Positions 1 to 4,773 of a stretch of DNA of 5,165 nt are shown piece after piece. This DNA is from Hydrogenophaga intermedia (GTDB taxonomy: Bacteria; Pseudomonadota; Gammaproteobacteria; Burkholderiales; Burkholderiaceae_C). How positions within the stretch are numbered: the stretch's first letter is position 1; every line of letters begins with the position of its first letter. The notes under the pieces were generated by a model. The model was given only the letters and a program-made list of their open reading frames with translations, was not told the DNA's origin and ran no database searches. Where the stretch lies: NCBI GenBank assembly GCA_945869245.1, contig CAMBOY010000226.1, positions 1-5,165 on the forward strand, in the 5' to 3' direction. A program made the position numbers and the translations under genes.

Positions 1-188
1 CGGTGGCCTGGGTGCTGTACTTCATTTTTATGGCCGCCATCAATGCCTATGTGGCTGTGGCCTTCAGCACCGAAGCCTGGTTCAACTTCAAGCTCTGGGG
101 CTACATCTTCCCGGTGGTGTTTTTGCTCGGCCAGGGCCTCTACATCGCCCGCCACCTCAAAGACGACAACACCGAGGGCCAGGCATGA
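1..188 (+). CDS. yciB: Septation protein A (YciB/IspZ family), C-terminal end only
   Basis: Partial gene: the frame is open to the left window edge and ends at TGA 186-188, leaving the last 61 full codons of a protein that is usually about 180 residues. Two hydrophobic segments are visible, about residues 2-20 and 33-49 of the fragment, followed by a short basic and polar tail (ARHLKDD). The pattern N-x-Y-V-A-V-x-F-S, then W-F-N-F-K-L-W-G, then a hydrophobic helix ending near Y-I-A-R-H matches the C-terminus of the YciB/IspZ inner-membrane family, known to affect cell envelope integrity and septation. The GTG at position 3 is probably an internal valine, not the start. The stop overlaps the next gene's start (ATGA, 185-188), which indicates translational coupling with bolA. 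The family call is by recognition of the motif and the neighbourhood; no alignment was run. Confidence 0.85.
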   Translation, partial: VAWVLYFIFMAAINAYVAVAFSTEAWFNFKLWGYIFPVVFLLGQGLYIARHLKDDNTEGQA

Positions 189-460
189 CCAACACCACCG
201 TGCCCACCGCAGCGGCCATCGAGGCCGCGCTGCGCCAGGCTCTGGCGCCAATCCATCTGCACGTACTCGACGAAAGCGCCGCCCACGCCGGCCACGCGGG
301 CGCCAACGGCCTGGGCTACGGCACCCACTTTCGGGTGCGCATTGGCGGGCCGGCCTTTGCCGGCCGCAGCCGGGTGGCGCAGCACCGCCTTGTGTATGAT
401 GCGCTGCAACCGTTTACCGACGCTGGCCTGCACGCGCTGGCCATTGAAATTCAGCCCTGA
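185..460 (+). CDS. bolA: BolA family protein
   Basis: A 91-residue protein of typical length for a BolA single-domain protein. Visible family marks are the H-A-G-H segment (His34, His37), G-T-H-F-R-V-R-I at 46-53, F-A-G-R-S-R-V-A-Q-H-R at 58-68 containing the near-invariant His67, and the closing L-H-A-L-A-I-E-I. BolA proteins usually bind monothiol glutaredoxins and [2Fe-2S] clusters through conserved histidines and act in iron-sulfur handling and stress or morphology control; the role here is inferred from the family. The start ATG overlaps the yciB stop by four bases, so the two are probably translated as a coupled pair. No cysteine is present, so cluster ligands must come from histidines and a partner glutaredoxin. 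The TGA stop lies inside a small GC hairpin followed by a T tract (see the terminator entry). Confidence 0.92.
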   Translation: MTNTTVPTAAAIEAALRQALAPIHLHVLDESAAHAGHAGANGLGYGTHFRVRIGGPAFAGRSRVAQHRLVYDALQPFTDAGLHALAIEIQP

Positions 461-473
461 TGGGCGTTTTTTT
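454..473 (+). terminator. Possible weak intrinsic terminator or attenuator overlapping the bolA stop
   Basis: GCCC (454-457) and GGGC (462-465) form a four-base-pair GC stem with loop TGAT, followed by one G and seven T residues (467-473). The bolA stop codon TGA sits in the loop. The stem is short for full termination, and ribosomes finishing bolA would cover it, so it could act only when translation stops early or give partial read-through into the isomerase gene. Confidence 0.35.
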
Positions 474-510
474 CGGGCGCTTTTTCTCTTTATTTCCCTT
501 TGAGGCTTTC

Positions 511-1290
511 ATGAAGTTTTCCCTTTCCGCTGTGATGGCTGCCGCTCTGCTGGTGGCCGCTCCCCTGGTGTCCGCGCAGAACGTGGCCATTGTCAATGGC
601 AAGGCCGTGCCCAGCAGCCGCTTGGACGCGCTGGTCAAGCAAGTGGAAGCCTCGGGTCGCCCGGTGGACGACACCGTGCGCGCCCAGATCCGCGAAGAAG
701 TGATCCTGCGCGAAATCTTCATGCAAGAAGCGCAGCGCCGCGGCATGGCCGCCAGCCCGGAATACAAAGCCCAAATGGAGCTGGCGCGCCAGAGCATCAT
801 GATCCGCGCCCTGTTCGCCGACGAAGAGAAAAAAGCCACGGTCACCGACGCCGAAGCCAAGGCCGAATACGACAAGTTCGTCGCTGCCAACGCCGGCAAG
901 GAGTACCGCGCCCGCCACATCCTGGTGGAAGGCGAAGACAAAGCCAAAGCCTTGATCGCTCAAATCAAAGGCGGCGCCAGCTTTGAAGAGCTGGCCAAGA
1001 AAGAGTCCAAAGACCCAGGCTCCGGCGCCAACGGTGGCGATCTGGACTGGGCTGCCGCTGGCAGCTACGTCACCGAGTTTTCCGAAGCCATGGTCAAGCT
1101 CGACAAAGGCCAGCTGACCGATGCCCCGGTCAAGAGCCAGTTTGGCTGGCACATCATCCGCGTCGACGATGTGCGCCAGGCGCAGCTGCCCGCCTTCGAA
1201 GAGGTCAAGCCGCAGATTCAGCAGCAGCTCAAGCAGCAAAAAATGCAGGCCTTCCAAGAAAGTCTGCGGACCAAGGCCAAAGTCCAGTAA
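511..1290 (+). CDS. Periplasmic parvulin-type (PpiC) peptidylprolyl isomerase
   Basis: A 259-residue protein predicted to catalyse cis-trans isomerisation of proline peptide bonds in exported proteins and act as a folding chaperone in the periplasm. Residues 1-22 form a signal peptide (MKFS start, hydrophobic core, V-S-A before Q23). Residues about 24-125 are a charged helical chaperone arm of the SurA_N/PrsA type. Residues about 131-221 are the parvulin rotamase domain, with A-R-H-I-L-V (His136), the S-x-D-P-G-S-G-A-N-G-G-D-L turn (166-178) and F-G-W-H-I-I (His214). A glutamine- and lysine-rich helical tail follows. I chose ATG 511 over the in-frame ATG 460 because TGAGG (501-505) is well placed in front of it and because it gives a clean signal peptide; the longer form would add 17 residues encoded by the T-rich terminator-like stretch. 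The gene follows bolA as commonly seen in Comamonadaceae. A strong terminator follows the stop. Confidence 0.92.
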   Translation: MKFSLSAVMAAALLVAAPLVSAQNVAIVNGKAVPSSRLDALVKQVEASGRPVDDTVRAQIREEVILREIFMQEAQRRGMAASPEYKAQMELARQSIMIRALFADEEKKATVTDAEAKAEYDKFVAANAGKEYRARHILVEGEDKAKALIAQIKGGASFEELAKKESKDPGSGANGGDLDWAAAGSYVTEFSEAMVKLDKGQLTDAPVKSQFGWHIIRVDDVRQAQLPAFEEVKPQIQQQLKQQKMQAFQESLRTKAKVQ

Positions 1291-1308
1291 AGCGGACCTG
1301 CTCCACAC

Positions 1309-1335
1309 AAGCGCGGCGATGCCGCGCTTTTTTTT
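1309..1335 (+). terminator. Strong intrinsic terminator after the isomerase gene
   Basis: The arm AAGCGCGGC (1309-1317) pairs with GCCGCGCTT (1321-1329) around a GAT loop, giving nine base pairs with a GC-rich core, followed directly by a run of T to 1335. It begins 18 bases after the isomerase stop and separates the yciB-bolA-isomerase block from the glutamine-synthetase-like unit. Confidence 0.92.
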
Positions 1336-1362
1336 CGCCTGCGAGATGGGCTTCGTGAAAAT

Positions 1363-1374
1363 ATTTGATCAAAT
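1363..1374. promoter_or_regulatory. Upstream operator-like palindrome ATTTGATCAAAT (copy 1)
   Basis: A perfect 12-bp palindrome centred at 1368.5. The same 12 bases recur at 1415-1426, centred 52 bp away, about five helical turns, so both copies would present the same face of the helix. It lies just upstream of the proposed -35 of the GS-like gene. Short palindromes of this length and AT-rich form are typical of GntR/FCD-type or similar dimeric repressors; which regulator binds is not known from the window. Confidence 0.65.
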
Positions 1375-1375
1375 T

Positions 1376-1405
1376 ATGACGAAGTATTCCATGCAAACAC
1401 ATAAT
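1376..1405 (+). promoter_or_regulatory. Candidate sigma-70 promoter for the GS-like gene
   Basis: A -35-like ATGACG (1376-1381, four of six consensus matches) and a -10-like CATAAT (1400-1405, five of six) are separated by 18 bp, putting transcription start near 1412. The start point falls at the edge of the second palindrome, and the -35 abuts the first, so a dimer bound at either would obstruct RNA polymerase. The motif matches are moderate and the promoter is supported mainly by this arrangement. Confidence 0.5.
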
Positions 1406-1412
1406 TAGTCAT

Positions 1413-1428
1413 TTATTTGATCAAATAA
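1413..1428. promoter_or_regulatory. Downstream operator-like palindrome TTATTTGATCAAATAA (copy 2)
   Basis: A perfect 16-bp palindrome that contains the same 12-bp core as 1363-1374 plus two more paired bases at each end, so it is probably the stronger site. It ends four bases before the ATG of the GS-like gene and takes up the place where a Shine-Dalgarno sequence would be. Bound protein would block transcription start or early elongation. Confidence 0.68.
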
Positions 1429-1432
1429 CAGC

Positions 1433-2779
1433 ATGAACACCCCCGCCGAACTGCAAGACTTCTTGAGCCACCACCGCATCCACGAGGTGGAATGTGTCAT
1501 TCCCGACATGACCGGCATCGCGCGGGGCAAGATCCTGCCCAAGGACCTGTTCCTCAACGCCGGCAAGATGCGCCTGCCCAAAAGTGTGCTGCTCAACACC
1601 GTCAACGGCCAGCAACCCGACAACACCCCGCATGTCGGCGAGACCGACCCCGACATGGTGTGTGTGCCCGATGCCGCCACCGCCCGCGTGGTGCCGTGGG
1701 CGGCCGAGTCGGTGGCGGTGGTCATTCACGACTGCGAGGAGTTCGACGGCTCACCGGTGAGCCTGTCGCCGCGCAGCGTGCTCAAGCGGGTGCTCGCGCT
1801 CTACGACGCCCAAGGCTGGCAGCCGGTGGTGGCGCCCGAGATGGAGTTCTATCTGGTGGCGCGCCAACAAAACCCGCACGAGCCGCTGCAGCCGCCGCTG
1901 GGCCGCTCCGGCAAACCCGAGGCCGGCCGCCAGTCGTATTCCATCGACGCGGTCAACGATTTCGATCCCTTCTTTTTGGAGCTCTCGCGCTTTTGTGAGG
2001 TGCACCGCTTGGGCGTGGAAACGCTGATCCACGAAGCCGGTGCAGGCCAGATGGAGATCAACTTCACCCACGGCAACGCATTGGAGTTGGCCGATCGGGT
2101 GTTTCTGTTCAAGCGCACGGTGCGCGAGACCGCCTTGCGCCACGGCATCTTCGCCACCTTCATGGCCAAGCCCATGGAAGCCGAGCCCGGCAGCGCGATG
2201 CACATCCACCAAAGCATTTTGGACGCCCACAGTGGGCAGAACATCTTCAGCCAAGCCGACGACGGCTCAGTCACGCCGCACTTTCGCCACTACATCGCCG
2301 GCTTGCAGCGTTATGTGCCGCAGCTCATGCCCATGCTTGCGCCGTATGTGAACTCGTACCGGCGCCTCTCGCGCCATATGTCGGCACCCATCAACGTGCA
2401 ATGGGGTTTTGATAACCGCACCTGCGGCATCCGCGTGCCCGAGTCCGACCCCGCCAACCGCCGGCTGGAAAACCGCGTGCCCGGCGTGGACGTGAACCCT
2501 TATCTGGCCATGGCCGCGACCTTGGCGGCGGGCTACCTGGGCCTCATGGAACAACGCGCCGCCACCGAGCCGATGACGTCCAGCGCCTGGGCCATGGACT
2601 ACGAACTGCCGAGCCATATGGAAGATTCGATTCGCCGTATGCGCGACTGCGAACCGCTGCGCGAGGTGCTGGGCGGCGCCTTCATCGACGCCTTCTTGGC
2701 GGTCAAAGAACTCGAGTACGCGACCTACAACCGCGTCATCAGTTCGTGGGAGCGTGAGCACCTGATGCTATTGGTGTGA
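1433..2779 (+). CDS. Glutamine synthetase family ligase, gamma-glutamylamine (polyamine) synthetase type
   Basis: A 448-residue protein with the full C-terminal GS catalytic fold. Visible active-site elements are A-P-E-M-E-F-Y (Glu136, Glu138), E-A-G-A-G-Q-M-E (Glu201, Glu208), G-S-A-M-H-I-H (His257, His259), N-S-Y-R-R-L (307-312), D-N-R-T-C-G-I-R (327-334) and R-R-L-E-N-R-V-P (343-350), followed by N-P-Y-L-A-M-A-A. These fit ATP-dependent joining of glutamate to an amine with metal-bound glutamates. The N-terminal domain lacks the F-D-G-S-S latch that classical ammonia-using GlnA carries at the equivalent place (K-M-R-L-P-K-S-V-L-L at 45-54). With the aminotransferase next door, this favours a PuuA-like gamma-glutamylation role in amine catabolism over primary nitrogen assimilation. 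The ATG at 1433 has no good Shine-Dalgarno sequence and lies four bases after an operator-like palindrome. The substrate (putrescine, another polyamine or another amine) is not determined. Confidence 0.88.
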   Translation: MNTPAELQDFLSHHRIHEVECVIPDMTGIARGKILPKDLFLNAGKMRLPKSVLLNTVNGQQPDNTPHVGETDPDMVCVPDAATARVVPWAAESVAVVIHDCEEFDGSPVSLSPRSVLKRVLALYDAQGWQPVVAPEMEFYLVARQQNPHEPLQPPLGRSGKPEAGRQSYSIDAVNDFDPFFLELSRFCEVHRLGVETLIHEAGAGQMEINFTHGNALELADRVFLFKRTVRETALRHGIFATFMAKPMEAEPGSAMHIHQSILDAHSGQNIFSQADDGSVTPHFRHYIAGLQRYVPQLMPMLAPYVNSYRRLSRHMSAPINVQWGFDNRTCGIRVPESDPANRRLENRVPGVDVNPYLAMAATLAAGYLGLMEQRAATEPMTSSAWAMDYELPSHMEDSIRRMRDCEPLREVLGGAFIDAFLAVKELEYATYNRVISSWEREHLMLLV

Positions 2780-2780
2780 C

Positions 2781-2880
2781 ACCCCCTGCGCCGCTGCGCG
2801 GCTTCCCCCTCTCTTGCCTGCGGCGGGAGGGGGACGCACCCAGTGGCCCGGCGTAGCCGGTTCCACGGGTGCCCTGGAAC
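2781..2880. repeat. REP-like intergenic repeat made of three hairpins
   Basis: This fills most of the gap between the ligase and aminotransferase genes. Hairpin 1 is GCCGC/GCGGC (2790-2802). Hairpin 2 has arms 2804-2813 and 2825-2834 (TCCCCCTCTC against GGGAGGGGGA, one G-T pair). Hairpin 3 is a long stem, 2836-2872: GCACCC/GGGTGC, then GTGG/CCAC, then CCGGC/GCCGG around a GTA loop, with a bulged A2842 and small internal mismatches. From memory, close relatives of this block are scattered between genes in Comamonadaceae genomes; copy number cannot be shown from one window. No T run follows, so it is not a classical terminator. It may stabilise the upstream mRNA 3' end or damp read-through into the aminotransferase gene. 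Confidence 0.75.
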
Positions 2881-2929
2881 GAGACACGCGCTGCGACCCC
2901 TGTGTTTGCTTAACTTGCCACGAACACCC

Positions 2930-4303
2930 ATGAGCTCTACCACCCTCTCTACCCGCACTGGCATCGACTGGACCCGTGCCCAAGCCTTTGCCCAAGCCGA
3001 GCGCGAGGCCTTCACCCGCGCCAACCCGACCTCGGCCGCACTGGCCGAACGGGCCAACCAGCACCTGCTCTTTGGCGTGCCGCTGCACTGGATGCGCGAC
3101 TGGGGCACGCCATTTGCCTTGCACGTGGCGCAGGCCAGCGGCGCGCAGGTCACCGACGTGGACGGCCACCGCCGCGTGGACTTTTGTTTGGGCGACACCG
3201 GCGCCATGTTCGGCCACTCGCCCGAACCGGTGGCCCGTGCTTTGGCCCATCAGGCCACACGCGGCTTCACCACCATGCTCGCCAGCGAAGACGCGGCCGT
3301 GGTCGGTGAACAGCTCGCGCAGCGTTTTGGCTTGCCGTTTTGGCAATTCGCCATGAGCGCCACCGACGCCAACCGCTACATCGTGCGCTGGATCCGCGCC
3401 GCCACCGGGCGCAGCAAGATCCTGGTGTTCAACGGTTGTTACCACGGCACCATCGAAGACGTGTTCGTAGACTTGGTAGACGGCCAGCCAGTGCAGCGCA
3501 ACAGCCTGCTGGGTCAAGTGCACGACCTGACCCAACACACCGTGGTGGTGGAGTTCAACGACTTGGCCGCTCTGGACGCCGCCCTGGCAGCTGGCGACGT
3601 GGCCTGTGTGCTGGCCGAGCCGGTCATGACCAATATCGGCATGGTGCTGCCTGCGCCAGGCTTTTGGGAACAAGCCCAAACCATCATCCGCCGCCACGGC
3701 GCGCTCTTGGTAATGGACGAAACCCACACCATCAGCACCGGCCCTGGCGGCTACGCGCACGCCCACGGCCTCACACCCGACGCCTTGGTCCTGGGCAAAC
3801 CGGTGGGCGGCGGCGTGCCTTGTGCGGTTTATGGCATGAGCGCCGAACTCGCCGCGCGCGCGGTGCGCGCCAAACAAGAGGCGCCCCCAGGCCACAGCGG
3901 CATCGGCACCACCCTCACCGGCAACATGCTGGCCATGGCCGCCATGCGCGCCGCATTGACCGAGGTCATGACCGACGCCGCCTACACCCACATGCTGGGC
4001 TTGGCCGAACAACTGGCCGAAGGTTTGCGTCAAACCATCGCCCGCCACGCCCTGCCCTGGTGTGTGACACAGGTGGGCGCGCGCATCGAATTCCAGTTCA
4101 CGCCCACACCACCCACCAACGGCAGCGAGGCAGACCGCATCCTCGACGGCGAACTCGAACACATCATCCACCTCGGCCTGCTCAACCGGGGTGTCATGAT
4201 CACGCCGTTTCACAACATGATGCTCATCAGCCCCCACACCCAAGCGGCGGACGTGGAACAATTGCTGGCCGCACTGGACCAAGTGCTCAGTTGCATCACA
4301 TAG
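2930..4303 (+). CDS. Class III PLP-dependent aminotransferase, glutamate-1-semialdehyde aminotransferase-like
   Basis: A 457-residue fold-type I enzyme predicted to transfer an amino group using pyridoxal phosphate. Visible features are S-A-T-D-A-N (143-148, equivalent to the phosphate-binding S-G-T-E-A), N-G-C-Y-H-G (168-173, Tyr171 stacking on the cofactor), V-M-D-E-T-H-T (261-267, Asp263 holding the pyridine nitrogen), L-G-K-P-V-G-G-G (288-295, Lys290 as the Schiff-base lysine) and G-T-T-L-T-G-N (326-332, phosphate contact from the other subunit). All catalytic residues are present. It is not a plain HemL: the N-terminus is longer and D-E-T-H-T replaces the usual D-E-V-M-T. I chose ATG 2930 because an upstream in-frame GTG (2843) lies inside the REP-like hairpin and would add 29 residues unlike the family; no strong Shine-Dalgarno is visible. 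It is probably co-transcribed with the ligase gene, acting on the same amine or its product. The substrate is unknown. Confidence 0.88.
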   Translation: MSSTTLSTRTGIDWTRAQAFAQAEREAFTRANPTSAALAERANQHLLFGVPLHWMRDWGTPFALHVAQASGAQVTDVDGHRRVDFCLGDTGAMFGHSPEPVARALAHQATRGFTTMLASEDAAVVGEQLAQRFGLPFWQFAMSATDANRYIVRWIRAATGRSKILVFNGCYHGTIEDVFVDLVDGQPVQRNSLLGQVHDLTQHTVVVEFNDLAALDAALAAGDVACVLAEPVMTNIGMVLPAPGFWEQAQTIIRRHGALLVMDETHTISTGPGGYAHAHGLTPDALVLGKPVGGGVPCAVYGMSAELAARAVRAKQEAPPGHSGIGTTLTGNMLAMAAMRAALTEVMTDAAYTHMLGLAEQLAEGLRQTIARHALPWCVTQVGARIEFQFTPTPPTNGSEADRILDGELEHIIHLGLLNRGVMITPFHNMMLISPHTQAADVEQLLAALDQVLSCIT

Positions 4304-4609
4304 ATTGCATTAAAAAACCAATAATGACAATCGCTCATTTTAAGAGATCATAGATTCACACGAAGTCAAACTTTCGTCCAAAATGAAAAACGCTCGACCT
4401 ACGGCAAAGATCAATTGATGTAAAAACTTACATTCTTAAAGTTGATTTATCCCTCCGAGCACCAATACAAGCATCAAATCCTCGATGAGCAAACACCCAC
4501 AAACCCCACCTGGTAAAACCGATATTTGATGTTCTGCGAATGCCACTTTACCCACTTCAGGATAAAACAACATTCATCATTACTAACTTTTAGGCCATAT
4601 AGCCTGATA
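4304..4609. other. AT-rich stretch without a convincing gene
   Basis: About 300 bp with clearly lower G+C (about 32-47 % in the 60-base lines I counted, against about 65-67 % before it). Stops are frequent and no reading frame of gene-like length with a ribosome binding site starts here. No clear terminator for the aminotransferase was found; AATGA/TCATT (4323-4339) before TTTT is too weak to call. The only other structure is a palindrome-plus-hairpin at 4410-4433 and a short AGGC/GCCT repeat at 4592-4605. Confidence 0.7.
4410..4433. repeat. Palindrome ATCAATTGAT overlapping a 6-bp hairpin
   Basis: ATCAATTGAT (4410-4419) is a perfect 10-bp palindrome. Overlapping its end, ATGTAA (4418-4423) and TTACAT (4428-4433) form a stem with loop AAAC. 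Both lie in the AT-rich gap, roughly 180-200 bp upstream of the proposed promoter for the exported repeat protein. Either could be a protein-binding site, but AT-rich DNA gives such palindromes by chance fairly often. Confidence 0.3.
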
Positions 4610-4638
4610 TTGGCTTAATCATCAAACATGACTATACT
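4610..4638 (+). promoter_or_regulatory. Candidate sigma-70 promoter for the exported repeat protein
   Basis: TTGGCT (4610-4615, four of six -35 matches) and TATACT (4633-4638, five of six -10 matches) are separated by the ideal 17 bp. Transcription would begin near 4645, leaving an untranslated leader of about 130 bases before ATG 4774. Confidence 0.55.
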
Positions 4639-4664
4639 TACACGGCAAGTTTTGTCGAAGTGCT

Positions 4665-4725
4665 AGGATGTATCTGCACGTTGTTTGCCCGTCTGTATTT
4701 GACTTGCAAACAAGACCGGCATCCT
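4665..4725 (+). promoter_or_regulatory. Nested inverted repeats in the leader of the exported repeat protein
   Basis: An inner pair, TTGTTTGC (4681-4688) and GCAAACAA (4706-4713), is perfect over eight bases with a 17-base loop. An outer pair, AGGATG (4665-4670) and CATCCT (4720-4725), encloses it. A competing small stem GTGC (4660-4663)/GCAC (4676-4679) overlaps the left outer arm. If the promoter at 4610-4638 is right, all of this is in the mRNA leader and could shape stability or translation. It matches no riboswitch class I recognise. Confidence 0.4.
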
Positions 4726-4773
4726 CATACACTTGCACCGTAAAGAGTTTAATGACACCTAAGGAGTGGCCTC

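Noticed and set aside
460..510. Upstream ATG at 460 as the isomerase start
   Set aside because: It would translate the T-rich terminator-like stretch, lacks a ribosome binding site of its own, and puts 17 extra hydrophobic residues before a well-formed signal peptide.
490..1308. A 272-codon open frame on the minus strand opposite the isomerase gene
   Set aside because: It is an antisense shadow of a clear parvulin-type gene, with no ribosome binding site or motif, and it runs into the terminator region.
1363..1428. The TTGATCAA palindromes as FNR/CRP-type sites
   Set aside because: FNR sites need TTGAT and ATCAA separated by four bases. Here the half-sites are fused into one short palindrome, which does not fit that spacing.
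2768..4282. A 504-codon open frame on the minus strand covering the whole aminotransferase gene
   Set aside because: Its translation is His/Gly/Val-rich low-complexity sequence with no recognisable domain. It mirrors the high-GC third positions of the plus-strand gene, whose catalytic motifs are intact.
3340..4353. A 337-codon plus-strand frame overlapping the aminotransferase
   Set aside because: The product is very rich in Arg, His and Pro, typical of a shifted frame in GC-rich coding DNA, and the overlapping frame encodes a complete enzyme.
4699..4730. TTGACT (4699-4704) with TCATAC (4725-4730) as a promoter for the exported protein
   Set aside because: The spacer is 20 bp and the -10 match is poor. 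The pair at 4610-4638 has 17-bp spacing and better matches.
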